Positions 49,060 to 63,212 of a DNA stretch of 64,000 nt are shown here, piece after piece. The position numbers were made by a program, and so were the translations under genes. The number at the start of each line of letters is the position of its first letter. The stretch's first letter is position 1. Origin of the DNA: Marinobacter subterrani (GTDB lineage Bacteria > Pseudomonadota > Gammaproteobacteria > Pseudomonadales > Oleiphilaceae); NCBI RefSeq assembly GCF_001045555.1, contig NZ_LFBU01000002.1, forward strand, positions 806,001 to 870,000. The letters are read 5' to 3'. The notes under the pieces are model-generated. The model saw nothing but the letters and a program-made list of their open reading frames with translations, had not been told where the DNA came from and made no database searches.

Positions 49060-49613
49060 GCATGACAGGAAAGCATGCAGCAAAAGCCTGGCTGGGAGTG
49101 TGTCTGGTGTCTCTCATGACAGCCTGCTCCCAGGGCGGCGGATTTTCAGATCTTGATAAGTTCATGGCGGAGACGCGGGCGAAACCGAGGGGCCACGTCG
49201 AGCCTCTGCCCGAATTCAAGGCATACGAAGCGTTCACCTACTCGGCGGCGGACCGGCGGTCACCGTTCGAGCCGCCAATCGAGGTTCAACTGACGATGGT
49301 GGATGAGAAGCCGGTCAGTAATGTTGAGCCGGATCTCGACAGGCCAAGAGAGGTTCTCGAGAATTTCGATATTAAATCGCTCCAGATGGTTGGCACACTT
49401 CAGGGCGCATCGGGCAATCTGTTTGCCCTTGTTGAGGACAGCACCGGGGGAATCCACCGGGTTCAGACCGGAAACTATATGGGTGAGAACTACGGCCGCA
49501 TTGTGGGCATCAGTGAAACCCGTATTGAGCTGATCGAAATTGTTCCCAATGGCCAGGGTGGCTGGGTTGAGCGTCCTCGCTCCCTGTCCCTCCTGGAAGA
49601 GGATGCGGGCTAA
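49056..49613 (+). CDS. pilP: Type IV pilus lipoprotein PilP
   Basis: 185 residues; it starts inside the pilO stop by ATGA (an ATG two codons later is equally possible). The signal peptide ends in a lipobox, LMTACS, so the mature protein is a lipoprotein with an acylated cysteine. The C-terminal HR-like domain (LQMVGTLQGASGNLFALVED, VHRVQTGNYMGENYGRI type) links the PilNO platform to the PilQ secretin across the periplasm. An AAGGAG for pilQ follows immediately. Confidence 0.95.
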   Translation: MSMTGKHAAKAWLGVCLVSLMTACSQGGGFSDLDKFMAETRAKPRGHVEPLPEFKAYEAFTYSAADRRSPFEPPIEVQLTMVDEKPVSNVEPDLDRPREVLENFDIKSLQMVGTLQGASGNLFALVEDSTGGIHRVQTGNYMGENYGRIVGISETRIELIEIVPNGQGGWVERPRSLSLLEEDAG

Positions 49614-49624
49614 GGAGCGGCTGG

Positions 49625-51748
49625 ATGAAAGTTGAAAGAAACATGCACGTACAAAAAAGTTCAGGGTCGAGGCTAGCGATGTTCAGAAAACTCAATGTAT
49701 ACGTCAGCGTGATTGCTTTTGGGTTGTTCTCCAGCCTGGCCAACGCGGTCACGCTGGAGGACGTTTCGTTTTCGTCGCTACCGGGCGAAAGACTGCAGGT
49801 GACACTGCAATTTGATGGGGTGCCGCCGGAACCCACCGGCTATACCATCGAGCGCCCGGCTCGTATTGCGGTCGATCTGCGGGACACGAAAAGCGGTCTG
49901 GACAGTCGCAGCATTCCTCTTGGGTCCGGTAATGCCCAGAGTATGACGGTGGTTGAAACCGACGACCGTACGCGGCTGATTTTCAACCTGGTTGAGTTGG
50001 TTCCGCACGACACGGTTCGCGCCGGCAACTCTCTGGTTATGACCATCGGTGGCGATGCGCCGGCCCCTTCTTCGGTTATTTCGTCCGCTTCCTCAAAAAG
50101 TGACTCCGGGGCTTCGGGATCGGCCCAGGCCAATGCCCTCGCCGGTGTGGATTTCCGCCGCGGCGACGAAGGAGAAGGTCGTGTCATTGTTGACTTGGGC
50201 AGCTCCAATACGCCGGTGAACCTGACCGAGCAGGGCGGTGTCATTCGCCTGACCATGGACGGGCTTAACGTTCCGCCTGAGCTGCGTCGTCGTCTGGACG
50301 TTACTGACTTCGCCACGCCGGTTCAGCGCATCGACACCTTTGTTGAGGGTGGTGATGCCGTCGTCGAGATTCGCCCGGAAGGCAACTATGACTACATCGC
50401 CTACCAGTCCGGCGGTGAATTTACCGTCAGTGTTGAAAAGCTGACCGAACAGGAAGCCGAGCTACGCCGCGAAGAGAAATTCCCTTACACCGGTGAGAAG
50501 CTTTCCCTGAACTTCCAGGATATTGAGGTGCGTTCGGTTCTTCAGCTGATTGCCGACTTCACCGGCCTGAACCTGGTTGCCAGTGATACCGTAGGCGGCA
50601 GCATTACCCTCCGGCTGCAGAATGTGCCCTGGGATCAGGCGCTGGACCTGATTCTGAAAACCAAGGGTCTCGACAAGCGCCAGATTGGTAACGTGCTGCT
50701 GGTGGCGCCGGCCGACGAGATTGCCGCCCGGGAAAAGCTGGAGCTGGAAACCAATAAGCAGATCGCCGAGTTGGCGCCGGTTCGGCTGGACATTATCCAG
50801 GTCAACTACGCCAAGGCTGCTGACATTGTAGGCCTGATCAAGGAAGATGAAGAACTGATTTCCGATCGCGGTTTCATCTCCTCGGATGTCCGTACCAACA
50901 CTATCAGTGTTCGTGAGACGGCGGACAAGCTTGAGGAAATTCGCCGGCTGGTGTCCACGTGGGATGTGCCGGTACGGCAGGTGTCCATCGAGGCGCGTAT
51001 TGTCCGGGCCCAGACCAATGTGGCGGAAAACCTGGGTATCCGCTGGGGTGGTGCCGCTTACGATGTCAGTGGCGATAACGTATTCACGGTCGGTGGCTCT
51101 CAGCAGTCGCTACAGGAAGCCCGTGATGCTGCGTCGGGTACCAGCAGTACCATTACCTTCCCGGGGGCACTGGCGGTCGACCTCGGCGTTAGTGGTGAGG
51201 GCGCCTCGTCCTTTGCCATCGGCTGGGGCAGTGATGACTTCCTGGTCGATCTGGAACTGTCGGCCCTGGAGAGTGACGGTCAGGCCGAAGTGGTTTCCCA
51301 GCCGCGGGTTGTGACTGCCGATCGCCAGACAGCATCAATCAAGTCCGGTGAGGAAATCCCGTATCAGGAAGCGTCTTCCAGCGGTGCAACGTCGGTCTCT
51401 TTCAAGGAAGCGGTGCTTTCGCTTGAGGTAACGCCGCAAATTACCCCGGACGACAAGATCATCATGGACCTGGTGGTCAATCAGGATTCCCGTGGTGAAG
51501 TGACCGCCGGCATTCCGGCGATCAATACCAACCAGGTAACCACTCAGGTGCTGGTCGGTAACGGCGAAACCGTCGTGCTGGGCGGTATCTTCCAGTCCGA
51601 GGTCGCCACCCAGGTTACCAAGACGCCGTTCCTCGGTGACATTCCCTACCTGGGCCGCCTGTTCAAGCGCACCGAGAAAATCGATGAGCGCAGCGAGCTG
51701 TTGATTTTCATCACGCCCAAGATCATCAAGAGCGACCTTGTCCGGTAA
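49625..51748 (+). CDS. pilQ: Type IV pilus secretin PilQ
   Basis: 707-residue outer-membrane secretin through which the pilus fibre exits. The start has AAGGAG seven bases upstream; a signal peptide occupies about residues 20-41 (cleavage after ANA). Two AMIN domains (about 45-130 and 170-270) bind peptidoglycan. The STN and N-domains (LSLNFQDIEVRSVLQLIADF) and the secretin core, with VVSQPRVVTADRQTASI and GETVVLGGIFQ, follow. A terminator lies 15 bases downstream, closing pilMNOPQ. Confidence 0.97.
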   Translation: MKVERNMHVQKSSGSRLAMFRKLNVYVSVIAFGLFSSLANAVTLEDVSFSSLPGERLQVTLQFDGVPPEPTGYTIERPARIAVDLRDTKSGLDSRSIPLGSGNAQSMTVVETDDRTRLIFNLVELVPHDTVRAGNSLVMTIGGDAPAPSSVISSASSKSDSGASGSAQANALAGVDFRRGDEGEGRVIVDLGSSNTPVNLTEQGGVIRLTMDGLNVPPELRRRLDVTDFATPVQRIDTFVEGGDAVVEIRPEGNYDYIAYQSGGEFTVSVEKLTEQEAELRREEKFPYTGEKLSLNFQDIEVRSVLQLIADFTGLNLVASDTVGGSITLRLQNVPWDQALDLILKTKGLDKRQIGNVLLVAPADEIAAREKLELETNKQIAELAPVRLDIIQVNYAKAADIVGLIKEDEELISDRGFISSDVRTNTISVRETADKLEEIRRLVSTWDVPVRQVSIEARIVRAQTNVAENLGIRWGGAAYDVSGDNVFTVGGSQQSLQEARDAASGTSSTITFPGALAVDLGVSGEGASSFAIGWGSDDFLVDLELSALESDGQAEVVSQPRVVTADRQTASIKSGEEIPYQEASSSGATSVSFKEAVLSLEVTPQITPDDKIIMDLVVNQDSRGEVTAGIPAINTNQVTTQVLVGNGETVVLGGIFQSEVATQVTKTPFLGDIPYLGRLFKRTEKIDERSELLIFITPKIIKSDLVR

Positions 51749-51763
51749 TCGTCGGGGTTCCGG

Positions 51764-51796
51764 AAAAAGCCGCCGCGTCGAACCGGCGGCTTTTTT
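51764..51796 (+). terminator. Rho-independent terminator of pilMNOPQ
   Basis: AAAAAGCCGCCG and CGGCGGCTTTTT form a 12-bp stem with an 8-base loop and a T6 run, just after the pilQ stop. Confidence 0.92.
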
Positions 51797-51888
51797 ATGC
51801 CCGAATGTCCACCAGGCCGGGCCCGGAACTTATGCAAGTACCGGCCCTGTGATATTCTCACCCGCCTGAACAAAACTGAGCGGAAGTT

Positions 51889-52455
51889 ATGTCTTTGCCG
51901 AAACGCGTTGTCCTCGTCGGGCCCATGGGGGCAGGGAAAAGCACAATTGGCCGGATGCTTGCCAAAGAACTGGGCTATCGTTTTCTCGATTCGGATCGAA
52001 TCATCGAGCAGCGTTGTGGTGCCAATATTCCGTGGATATTTGATGTTGAAGGCGAGGATGGCTTCCGCCAGCGGGAAACCGCCATGCTTGACGAGTTGTC
52101 GAATGAAGACGGCACCGTGCTTGCCACGGGCGGTGGTGCAGTGATGCGGCCGGAAAATCACCCCCTGCTCAAAAAGGACTCGATGGTTATCTATCTGAAA
52201 ACCTCGATTGAGCAGCAGGTTGAGCGAACGCGGAAAGACCGTAACCGGCCATTGCTGCAGAACGATGATCCGGAAGCGGTCCTGAGAAACCTCTTCTCGA
52301 TCCGGGATCCGCTGTATTCACGCCTGGCTGACATCATCATGTACACGGATCGCAAAAGCCCCAGGCTTGTGGTTCGGCAACTGGTCAACCGGCTGAATCC
52401 GAGAACACCCCGCCACAAGAGACAGATCCGGAAGGAAGGTCGAAACCATGTCTAA
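51889..52455 (+). CDS. aroK: Shikimate kinase
   Basis: Phosphorylates shikimate at O3 in aromatic amino acid synthesis. It has 188 residues. Walker A is [16 protein letters not shown] (residues 9-24), the shikimate-binding Asp lies in [17 protein letters not shown] is the GGG motif and RKDRNRPLL lies in the lid. It overlaps aroB by 8 bp. The position after pilQ is conserved in Pseudomonas. Confidence 0.96.
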   Translation: MSLPKRVVLVGPMGAGKSTIGRMLAKELGYRFLDSDRIIEQRCGANIPWIFDVEGEDGFRQRETAMLDELSNEDGTVLATGGGAVMRPENHPLLKKDSMVIYLKTSIEQQVERTRKDRNRPLLQNDDPEAVLRNLFSIRDPLYSRLADIIMYTDRKSPRLVVRQLVNRLNPRTPRHKRQIRKEGRNHV

Positions 52456-53542
52456 CCTGCTTCGTGAACTTTCAGTTGATCTGGGCGAGCGCAGCTACCC
52501 GATTTTCATTGGCCAGGGCCTTCTGGGTAACTTCGACCTGTCGCGTTTTGTCGCTGGCTCCCAGGTCATGATTGTCACCAACGAAACCGTCGCACCCCTG
52601 TATCTGGAGAGCGCCATCGCCTGCTTTCCCGGCAAGCAGGTTGATACGGTTTTACTGCCGGATGGTGAGAGCTTCAAAGACTGGCAGACCCTGAACCGGA
52701 TTTTCGATGGCCTTCTTGAGCACCGGCATACCCGGAAAACCACTCTGGTCGCGCTGGGCGGAGGCGTGGTGGGCGATATGGCAGGCTTCGCGGCAGCGTG
52801 CTACCAGCGGGGCGTTCCTTTCATCCAGATTCCTACCACCCTGTTGTCACAGGTGGACTCCTCGGTGGGTGGCAAGACCGGCATAAATCACCCGCTGGGC
52901 AAGAACATGATTGGTGCCTTCCACCAACCGCAGGCGGTGCTGATTGATACCCGTAGCCTGCAGACCCTGCCGCCGCGTGAAGTGTCGGCGGGCATCGCTG
53001 AGGTGATCAAATACGGGCTCATCCGGGACCTGGATTTTCTTGCCTGGCTTGAAGAGCGGGTGGGGGATCTGGTTGCACTCAAGCCCGATGCGCTTGCCGA
53101 AGCCATCTACCGGTCCTGCGTCTGCAAGGCCGAGGCTGTCGCCCTGGATGAGCGTGAAGGCGGCCTGAGGGCGATACTGAACCTTGGTCACACCTTTGGT
53201 CATGCCATTGAGACCTTTGCCGGTTACGGCAGCTGGCTCCACGGCGAAGCGGTTGGCACTGGCATGATCATGGCGGCGGAACTGTCCGCCCTTGAAGGCA
53301 TGATTTCGCAGGCTGACTGCCAGCGGATAACCCGTCTGATTCTGGATGCCGGGCTGCCCGGTAAACCTCCGACCGGAATGACAGCGGATGATTTCATGAA
53401 CCTCATGGCGGTCGACAAAAAGAATATCGATGGGCAGCTCCGGCTGGTGCTCCTGCGTGCACTTGGCGATGCGGTGGTGACCTCGGAGGCAAGCCCGGAC
53501 AACCTGGCATTAACCTTAGCCCGCTTCTGCGGCCCGCAATGA
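52448..53542 (+). CDS. aroB: 3-dehydroquinate synthase
   Basis: NAD- and metal-dependent enzyme making 3-dehydroquinate from DAHP. It has 364 residues. [20 protein letters not shown] and [20 protein letters not shown] form the NAD site. [20 protein letters not shown] is the DAHP-binding loop, and [11 protein letters not shown] supplies zinc histidines. The start is inside aroK, so translation is coupled. Confidence 0.97.
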   Translation: MSNLLRELSVDLGERSYPIFIGQGLLGNFDLSRFVAGSQVMIVTNETVAPLYLESAIACFPGKQVDTVLLPDGESFKDWQTLNRIFDGLLEHRHTRKTTLVALGGGVVGDMAGFAAACYQRGVPFIQIPTTLLSQVDSSVGGKTGINHPLGKNMIGAFHQPQAVLIDTRSLQTLPPREVSAGIAEVIKYGLIRDLDFLAWLEERVGDLVALKPDALAEAIYRSCVCKAEAVALDEREGGLRAILNLGHTFGHAIETFAGYGSWLHGEAVGTGMIMAAELSALEGMISQADCQRITRLILDAGLPGKPPTGMTADDFMNLMAVDKKNIDGQLRLVLLRALGDAVVTSEASPDNLALTLARFCGPQ

Positions 53543-53608
53543 GTCAGTCAATGGCATCAATCATTGCCCGCGGTATGCGGTAAACGGAAGCGCAGACAAG
53601 GAAGATCC

Positions 53609-55141
<1,533 letters not shown>

Positions 55142-55258
55142 TGGCTTCCGCACGTTGGGGGCCGCTTGAGGTGGCGCCCTTTCGGCGCTAACTTGTTGTT
55201 CCGTAAACGGTCGTTTGGTAATTCCGTTTTTGGCTTCCCACAATAACTCAACTCCGAT

Positions 55259-55287
55259 TTGAGTACGTATTTCTACGTGTGTAAAAT
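55259..55287 (+). promoter_or_regulatory. Probable sigma70 promoter of gltBD
   Basis: TTGAGT and TAAAAT are separated by exactly 17 bases, 94 bases upstream of gltB. The 240-bp spacer from the DamX-like gene otherwise shows only a small GC hairpin near 55172 (GGCGCC with GGCGC). Confidence 0.6.
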
Positions 55288-55381
55288 AGCCAGCCCCCAT
55301 TTTCAGTGTCAAAGGGTGGCTATGTGGCCGTGCGCCATTTAACCCTTTGATTGAAAAGCATTTCTACGCGAGAGAACGCTT

Positions 55382-58300
55382 ATGATGACAGGTTTGTATC
55401 ATCCCGACGAATTCAGGGACAACTGCGGCTTTGGCCTGATCGCCCATATGAAGGGCGAGGCCAGCCACAAGTTGTTGCAAACTGCCATCGAGTCTCTGAC
55501 CTGCATGACCCACCGCGGTGGTATCGCTGCAGATGGGAAGACCGGCGATGGTTGTGGCCTGCTGATTCAGAGCCCCGACGGCTTTTTGAAGAAAGCCGCC
55601 AAGGCAGCCTTTGGCAAGGAGCCCGGGGACCTTTTTGCCGTGGGCCAGGTATTCCTGAACCCGGATAAAGCCAAGGCCGCCGCTGGCCGTGCCGCCATTG
55701 AGACGCGGTTGACCGAGCAGGGCCTGGAAATCCTGGGCTGGCGTGAGGTGCCAGTGGATGACAGCTGCCTCGGCCCCATGGCCCTGGATTGCCTGCCGCG
55801 GATCGAGCAGGTGTTCGTGGCGCCTGCCGGCAAGGAAGAGCGTGAGTTTGCCATCAGCCTGTTCGTGGGCCGTCGCCACGCTGAAGGCGACATGGCGGAT
55901 GATCCGGAGTTCTACATCTGCAGTCTGTCCCACCGGACACTGGCCTACAAGGGCCTGATGATGCCGGCGGACCTTGCCAATTTTTACCCGGATCTGGGCG
56001 ATCCGGATCTTGAAACGGCGATCTGTGTATTCCACCAGCGTTTCTCCACCAACACCATGCCCCGTTGGCCACTGGCCCAGCCGTTCCGCTATCTGGCCCA
56101 TAACGGTGAGATCAACACCATTGACGGCAACCGCAACTGGGCGATCGCCCGCGCTGCCAAGTTCAGCTCGCCGGAGCTTCCGGATCTGCAGACCCTGCAA
56201 CCATTGGTCAACCTGACCGGTTCTGATTCATCCAGCATGGACAACATGCTGGAAGTACTTCTCGCCGGCGGCGTGGGCCTGTTCCGCGCGGTCCGGATGA
56301 TGATTCCGCCGGCCTGGCAGAACGTCGATAGCATGGACTCCGAGCTTCGGGCCTTCTACGAATACAACTCCATGCACATGGAGCCGTGGGACGGTCCCGC
56401 GGGATTGGTGATGTCGGACGGCCGCTACGCCGTCTGCATGCTGGATCGCAATGGCCTTCGGCCCGCGCGCTGGGTGATCACCAAGGACGACTTCATTACC
56501 CTGGCGTCGGAAATCGGAACCTACGGCTACCAGCCTGATGATGTCGTTGCCAAGGGCCGGGTCGGGCCGGGTCAGATGCTGGCTATCGACACCGAGTCCG
56601 GTGAAGTACTGCACACCGGTGACATTGATCAGCGCCTGAAAACCGCCCAGCCCTACAAGCGCTGGCTGCGGGAGAATGCCCTGCGCGTCGAAACCACCCT
56701 GAACCAGGACACGCCGGACTTCCGGCTGATGGATGCCGACGAGTTGCTGGTGCACCAGAAGATGTTCATGGTGTCTTACGAGGAGCGTGATCAGGTGCTG
56801 CGCCCGCTGGCCGAAAATAGCCAGGAGGCCGTGGGCTCCATGGGTGACGACACGCCGATGGCGGTCCTGTCCAGTCGGGTGCGGCACGTGGCGGACTACT
56901 TCCGCCAGAAGTTCGCCCAGGTTACCAACCCGGCGATTGACCCGCTGCGCGAGGCGATCGTGATGTCGCTGGAGACCTGCCTGGGGGCTGAGCGAAACGT
57001 TTTTGAGGAAACCGCGGAACATGCCGACCGGATCATTCTGACCACCCCGGTGCTGTCCCCTGCGAAATTCCTCAAGATCGCCAACAACGAGCGGCCCGGC
57101 TTTGAAGTGGCGCGTATCTCCATGAGCTACCGTCCGGAGCAGGGTCTGGAGCAAGCCGTTCGCCAGGTGTGCGAGGAAGCCGAGCAGGCGGTTCGTGATG
57201 GCAAGGTTCTGCTGGTTCTGACGGACAAGGACCTCAAGGAAGGCGAGTTGCCGGTCAATGCCATGATGGCAACCGGTGCCGTTCACCACCATCTGGTCCA
57301 GCAGGGCCTGCGTTGCGATTCCAACATCATTGTGGAGACCGGCTGGGCCCGCGACCCGCATCAGTTCGCCGTGCTCTTTGGCTTTGGTGCCACAGCGGTC
57401 TATCCGTACCTTGCGTACCAGGTGATGAACGATCTGATTCGCACGGGCGAGTTGCTGATGGATCCGATTGATGCGAAGAACAACTACCGCAAGGGCATCA
57501 ACAAGGGTCTGCTGAAGATTCTGTCCAAGATGGGCATCTCCACCATCACCTCTTACCGTGGCGCCCAGTTGTTCGAGGCAATCGGCCTGGCGGATGATGT
57601 GGTTGATCTGTGTTTCCGGGGTGTGCCCAGCCGCATTCAGGGCGCCGGGTTCTATGACTTCCAGCAGGACCAGGAACAACTGGCCAGCATTGCCTGGAAG
57701 CCCCGCAAGCCGATCACCCAGGGCGGCCTGCTGAAGTATATTCACGGCCAGGAGTACCATGCCTTCAATCCGGACGTGGTGGGCAAGCTGCAGGAGGCGG
57801 TTACCAGCGGCGATTACGGCCATTACAAGGAGTACGCCGGGCTGGTGAATGAACGCCCGGTGGCAACGCTGCGTGATTTGCTGGGATTCCGGAAGGGCAT
57901 CGAGCAGATCGACATTTCCGAGGTAGAGCCGGTCGAGAAGATTTTCCCCCGCTTTGATTCGGCGGCCATGTCCCTCGGTGCACTATCTCCGGAAGCCCAT
58001 GAGGCATTGGCCGTTGCCATGAATACGCTGGGTGGCCGATCCAACTCCGGCGAGGGTGGTGAAGACCCCGCCCGTTACGGTACGGAGAAGCGGTCCAAGA
58101 TCAAGCAGGTCGCCTCCGGGCGGTTTGGCGTTACCGCTGAATACCTGCGCAGTGCCGACGTCATGCAGATCAAGGTGGCCCAGGGTGCCAAGCCGGGTGA
58201 GGGTGGCCAGTTGCCGGGTGGCAAGGTCAACGATCTGATCGCCCGCCTGCGCTATTCGGTGCCGGGCGTCACGCTGATTTCGCCGCCACCGCATCATGAT

Positions 58301-59830
58301 ATCTATTCCATTGAAGATCTGGCGCAGTTGATCTTTGACCTCAAGCAGGTCAACCCACAGGCCCTGGTCTCGGTGAAACTGGTGTCCGAGCCTGGCGTGG
58401 GCACCATTGCCGCCGGCGTTGCCAAGGCCTATGCGGATCTCATTACGGTCTCCGGTTACGATGGCGGCACCGCGGCCAGCCCGCTGACCTCGATCCGCTA
58501 TGCCGGGTCGCCATGGGAGCTGGGCCTGACCGAAACCCAGCAGGCGCTCCGGGCCAACGATCTGCGTGGCAAGATCCGCCTGCAGACCGATGGTGGCATC
58601 AAGACCGGTCTCGACGTGGTAAAAGGTGCAATCCTCGGCGCCGAGAGCTTCGGTTTCGGTACCACGCCCATGGTGGCGCTGGGCTGCAAATACCTGCGTA
58701 TCTGTCATCTCAACAACTGCGCCACGGGTGTGGCCACCCAGAACGAGTACCTGCGAGAGGAGCACTTCAACGGGACGGTGGAAATGGCCATGAATTTCTT
58801 CCGCTTTGTGGCCGAGGAAACCCGGGAGTGGATGGCCAGGCTGGGCGTTCGTACCCTCGAAGAGCTGGTTGGTCGAGTTGATCTGCTGGAGCGACTGCCG
58901 GGCGACACCGAGCGCCAGAAAAAACTGGATCTCAGTCGTCTGCTGTCCAATGACCATATTCCGGCCGACAAGCCCCAGACCTGCCAGGTGGAGCGGAACC
59001 ATCCGTTCGACAAGGGTACCCTGGCGGAGCAGATGGTTCAGGATATCTCGGCAGCGATCAAGGAGAAGAGTGGCGGTGCCTGGTCTTACCGGGTAACCAA
59101 CTGCGACCGGTCGATCGGCGCACGTCTGTCCGGCGAAATCGCCGGGCTGCACGGCAACCAGGGCATGGTCGATGCGCCGATTACCCTGGATCTGACTGGT
59201 ACCGCAGGCCAGAGTTTTGGTGTCTGGAACGTGGGTGGCCTCAACCTGATTCTCGAGGGCGATGCCAACGACTACGTGGGCAAGGGCATGACCGGTGGCA
59301 AGCTGGTGGTAAAGCCGCCCCGTGGCAGCACTTTCAAGAGCCAGGAAACCTCCATTGTCGGCAACACCTGCCTGTACGGCGCCACCGGCGGCAAACTGTT
59401 TGCGGCGGGCACCGCTGGCGAGCGTTTCGCGGTGCGTAACTCCGGCGCTCACGCTGTGGTGGAAGGAACCGGCGATCACTGTTGCGAGTACATGACAGGC
59501 GGTCTGGTTACCGTACTCGGATCAACCGGCCACAATTTTGGTGCCGGTATGACAGGCGGCTTTGCCTATGTCATGGATCTCAACAACACCTTTGTGGACA
59601 AATACAACCACGAGCTGGTGGAGATCCAGCGGATTTCCAGCGAAGAGATGGAGTCCTACCGCAATCACCTGCGCAGCGTTATCCGGGAGCACATCTCGGA
59701 AACCGGCAGTGAGTGGGCTGAGCACATTCTTGAGAATTTCGACGACTACATCGGCCGTTTCTGGCTGGTGAAACCCAAGGCTGCCAACCTCCGCAGCCTG
59801 CTGGCAAGCACCCGGGCGCGTCCGGAATAG
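55382..59830 (+). CDS. gltB: Glutamate synthase large subunit
   Basis: Converts glutamine and 2-oxoglutarate into two glutamates with NADPH electrons passed by GltD. It has 1482 residues. The N-terminal Ntn amidotransferase nucleophile is Cys15 in [15 protein letters not shown], after a short propeptide. The FMN/synthase domain contains [13 protein letters not shown] and the 3Fe-4S site [15 protein letters not shown]. The C-terminal beta-helix has the GxxGG-rich [11 protein letters not shown] region. Codons 1 and 2 are both ATG. It is followed by gltD 77 bases on. Confidence 0.98.
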   Translation: MMTGLYHPDEFRDNCGFGLIAHMKGEASHKLLQTAIESLTCMTHRGGIAADGKTGDGCGLLIQSPDGFLKKAAKAAFGKEPGDLFAVGQVFLNPDKAKAAAGRAAIETRLTEQGLEILGWREVPVDDSCLGPMALDCLPRIEQVFVAPAGKEEREFAISLFVGRRHAEGDMADDPEFYICSLSHRTLAYKGLMMPADLANFYPDLGDPDLETAICVFHQRFSTNTMPRWPLAQPFRYLAHNGEINTIDGNRNWAIARAAKFSSPELPDLQTLQPLVNLTGSDSSSMDNMLEVLLAGGVGLFRAVRMMIPPAWQNVDSMDSELRAFYEYNSMHMEPWDGPAGLVMSDGRYAVCMLDRNGLRPARWVITKDDFITLASEIGTYGYQPDDVVAKGRVGPGQMLAIDTESGEVLHTGDIDQRLKTAQPYKRWLRENALRVETTLNQDTPDFRLMDADELLVHQKMFMVSYEERDQVLRPLAENSQEAVGSMGDDTPMAVLSSRVRHVADYFRQKFAQVTNPAIDPLREAIVMSLETCLGAERNVFEETAEHADRIILTTPVLSPAKFLKIANNERPGFEVARISMSYRPEQGLEQAVRQVCEEAEQAVRDGKVLLVLTDKDLKEGELPVNAMMATGAVHHHLVQQGLRCDSNIIVETGWARDPHQFAVLFGFGATAVYPYLAYQVMNDLIRTGELLMDPIDAKNNYRKGINKGLLKILSKMGISTITSYRGAQLFEAIGLADDVVDLCFRGVPSRIQGAGFYDFQQDQEQLASIAWKPRKPITQGGLLKYIHGQEYHAFNPDVVGKLQEAVTSGDYGHYKEYAGLVNERPVATLRDLLGFRKGIEQIDISEVEPVEKIFPRFDSAAMSLGALSPEAHEALAVAMNTLGGRSNSGEGGEDPARYGTEKRSKIKQVASGRFGVTAEYLRSADVMQIKVAQGAKPGEGGQLPGGKVNDLIARLRYSVPGVTLISPPPHHDIYSIEDLAQLIFDLKQVNPQALVSVKLVSEPGVGTIAAGVAKAYADLITVSGYDGGTAASPLTSIRYAGSPWELGLTETQQALRANDLRGKIRLQTDGGIKTGLDVVKGAILGAESFGFGTTPMVALGCKYLRICHLNNCATGVATQNEYLREEHFNGTVEMAMNFFRFVAEETREWMARLGVRTLEELVGRVDLLERLPGDTERQKKLDLSRLLSNDHIPADKPQTCQVERNHPFDKGTLAEQMVQDISAAIKEKSGGAWSYRVTNCDRSIGARLSGEIAGLHGNQGMVDAPITLDLTGTAGQSFGVWNVGGLNLILEGDANDYVGKGMTGGKLVVKPPRGSTFKSQETSIVGNTCLYGATGGKLFAAGTAGERFAVRNSGAHAVVEGTGDHCCEYMTGGLVTVLGSTGHNFGAGMTGGFAYVMDLNNTFVDKYNHELVEIQRISSEEMESYRNHLRSVIREHISETGSEWAEHILENFDDYIGRFWLVKPKAANLRSLLASTRARPE

Positions 59831-59844
59831 GGCGCCGGCGTTAA

Positions 59845-61326
<1,482 letters not shown>

Positions 61327-61349
61327 GTGCAGGCTTAGTGCTTGAACCC

Positions 61350-61384
61350 GGGGTCAGATGAATGCTTTCATCTGACCCCTTTTT
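61350..61384 (+). repeat. GGGGTCAGATGAA family, copy 3, acting as gltBD terminator
   Basis: GGGGTCAGATGAA (61350-61362) and its complement (61367-61379) with loop TGCT are followed by TTTTT, a proper rho-independent terminator layout, 24 bases after gltD. Confidence 0.88.
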
Positions 61385-61423
61385 AGTTTTCTGCCCATTT
61401 GTTTCCCCAAGCCAGGAGTTTCC

Positions 61424-62488
61424 ATGACCGAGCTGAAGAATGACCGTTTCCTGCGCGCCCTGATGCGTCAGCCCGTTGATCGTACGCCGGTATGGATGAT
61501 GCGACAGGCCGGCCGCTATCTGCCGGAATACCGGGCGACACGCGCAAAGGCGGGGGATTTTCTCAGCTTGTGCAAGAACACCCCGCTGGCCTGTGAGGTT
61601 ACCCTGCAGCCTCTGGAACGTTTTCCGCTGGATGCCGCCATTCTGTTCTCGGACATCCTGACGATTCCGGATGCCCTGGGCCTGGGACTGTATTTTGAGA
61701 CCGGGGAAGGTCCCAAGTTCCGGAACACCATCCGTTCCGGGGCGGACGTTGCCGCGCTGCCGAAGATCAATGCCGAGGTGGATCTGGACTACGTGATGAA
61801 TGCCGTCTCGACCATCCGTGGGGCGCTGAACGGCCGGGTGCCGCTGATTGGCTTCTCCGGCAGCCCCTGGACCCTGGCGACCTATATGATCGAAGGCGGT
61901 TCCTCCAAGGATTTCCGGGAAGCGAAGAAGCTGATGTACGGTCAGCCCGACGTCATGCATCGCTTGCTGGACCATCTGGCGGATGCAGTCACTGATTACC
62001 TTAATGGCCAGATCAAGGCCGGTGCCCAGGCGGTCCAGATTTTCGATACCTGGGGTGGCGTGCTCAGTAGCTGGGCTTATGAAGAGTTCTCGTTACGCTA
62101 CATGAAGAAGATCGTTGGTGGCCTGATCCGTGAGAACGACGGCCGCCGGGTGCCGGTGATTCTGTTTACCAAGAATGGCGGTCAGTGGCTGGAGTCCATC
62201 GCGGATTCCGGCGCGGATGCTGTGGGCCTGGACTGGACCACGGATATCGGCAATGCCCGCGCCCGCATTGGTGACCGAGTGGCCCTCCAGGGCAACATGG
62301 ACCCGGCGATGCTGTATGCCCCGCCCGAGCGGATTCGCCAGGAAGTGGCAGATATCCTGAGGCGCTTTGGTTCCGGCCCCGGCCATATCTTCAACCTTGG
62401 TCACGGCATTACGCCGGATGTGGATCCTAACCATGCCAAGGCGTTCATTGAGGCCGTGGTTGAATTGAGCCCTGAATACCACCGCTGA
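61424..62488 (+). CDS. hemE: Uroporphyrinogen decarboxylase
   Basis: Removes four carboxyl groups from uroporphyrinogen III in heme synthesis. It has 354 residues, as in E. coli. The N-terminal active-site signature is [16 protein letters not shown], with Asp in [39 protein letters not shown] and FNLGHGI are further family blocks. The start codon has AGGAG five bases upstream. Confidence 0.98.
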   Translation: MTELKNDRFLRALMRQPVDRTPVWMMRQAGRYLPEYRATRAKAGDFLSLCKNTPLACEVTLQPLERFPLDAAILFSDILTIPDALGLGLYFETGEGPKFRNTIRSGADVAALPKINAEVDLDYVMNAVSTIRGALNGRVPLIGFSGSPWTLATYMIEGGSSKDFREAKKLMYGQPDVMHRLLDHLADAVTDYLNGQIKAGAQAVQIFDTWGGVLSSWAYEEFSLRYMKKIVGGLIRENDGRRVPVILFTKNGGQWLESIADSGADAVGLDWTTDIGNARARIGDRVALQGNMDPAMLYAPPERIRQEVADILRRFGSGPGHIFNLGHGITPDVDPNHAKAFIEAVVELSPEYHR

Positions 62489-62597
62489 GCCATGGAGTTT
62501 GGCGTCTCCTAGCCTGTTAATTTACGGGTTAGGCCGCTGTAGGGCCCTTTCCAAAAACCGCTGGATGCATCGACCTGTCCGGTCTAAAGTCAGTCCC

Positions 62598-62637
62598 GTA
62601 GGTCGGATTAGGCGCGCAACGCGTGCCGTAATCCGAC
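62598..62637 (+). repeat. GTAGGTCGGATTA palindromic repeat, copy 1
   Basis: TCGGATTA pairs with TAATCCGA, and the interior GGCGCGC-AAC-GCGTGCC pairs with one mismatch. The second copy, inverted, lies at 63107 beyond the PilZ gene. Hairpins of this type are widespread in gammaproteobacterial spacers. Confidence 0.85.
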
Positions 62638-62664
62638 AATCCAGGCCCCACTCCAAAACTCCTC

Positions 62665-62693
62665 TGGATGCAATCTCCTGTCCGGTCTATAGT
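62665..62693 (+). promoter_or_regulatory. Probable promoter of the PilZ gene
   Basis: TGGATG (-35) and TATAGT (-10) with 17 bases between, 35 bases before the TTG start. The upstream duplicate has TAAAGT at the same spacing. Confidence 0.5.
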
Positions 62694-62728
62694 CAGGTAA
62701 AACAAGACTGGTAAACAGGAGTAACCAC

Positions 62729-63097
62729 TTGCCCACCAAGCCCCCCGAAAAACGCCGGTTCCACCGGATTGAATTCGATGCGCCGTGTGAGCTCCACTGC
62801 CAGGAATCCGTCTGGACGACCGAGGTGCTGGATATTTCGTTGAAAGGCGTTCTGGTAAAGCGGCCAGAAGGGTGGGATGTGCCCTTAAAGCAGCCTTGTG
62901 AAGTGATTATTCACCTGAATGATCACGAAGCGGGCATCGTGATGGCAGTGGAGCTTCGTCATGTAGAGCCGCACCGGCTGGGGTTTAAGTGCCAGTACAT
63001 TGACCTGGACAGCGCCACTCACCTGAAACGTCTGGTTGAACTTAATCTTGGTGATCAAGCTCTTCTGGAAAGGGAGTTTGCGCATCTTATTGATTAG
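62729..63097 (+). CDS. PilZ domain protein, putative c-di-GMP receptor
   Basis: 122 residues from a TTG with AGGAG seven bases upstream. The c-di-GMP signature is complete: EKRRFHRIEFDAPC gives the RxxxR part (residues 8-14) and EVLDISLKGVLVK gives D-x-S-x2-G (about residues 35-40). It therefore probably binds cyclic di-GMP, unlike the degenerate PilZ protein of type IV pili. It is a single-domain protein with no partner gene; the output is unknown. It is flanked by two inverted GTAGGTCGGATTA repeats. Confidence 0.85.
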   Translation: MPTKPPEKRRFHRIEFDAPCELHCQESVWTTEVLDISLKGVLVKRPEGWDVPLKQPCEVIIHLNDHEAGIVMAVELRHVEPHRLGFKCQYIDLDSATHLKRLVELNLGDQALLEREFAHLID

Positions 63098-63106
63098 GTA
63101 GGCTTT

Positions 63107-63138
63107 GTCGGATTACGGCTTTGCCTAATCCGACCTAC
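63107..63138 (-). repeat. GTAGGTCGGATTA palindromic repeat, copy 2 (inverted)
   Basis: GTCGGATTACGGC and GCC-TAATCCGAC pair around TTT. On the minus strand it reads GTAGGTCGGATTAGGC like copy 1. It lies 9 bases after the PilZ stop and may terminate it and the convergent radA transcript. Confidence 0.85.
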
Positions 63139-63212
63139 TTGGCCAGGCGTAGGATTCAAACGCTAGAGTCTTTGAAGTTGGAGTCCGTTGACTCCCAAGC
63201 AAGAAGGCAGGC

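Larger units (their letters stand above)
62551..62698 (+). repeat. Duplicated promoter-like module flanking a GTAGGTCGGATTA hairpin
   Basis: Copy i (62551-62595) and copy ii (62653-62698) share CTGGATGCA, CCTGTCCGGTCTA and AGTCAG with small changes. Both keep a TGGATG-17-TA(A/T)AGT spacing. A palindromic repeat sits between them. Confidence 0.7.

Noticed and set aside
56228-57823. Long antisense frame within gltB
   Set aside because: Shadow of a certain gene with no start signals of its own.
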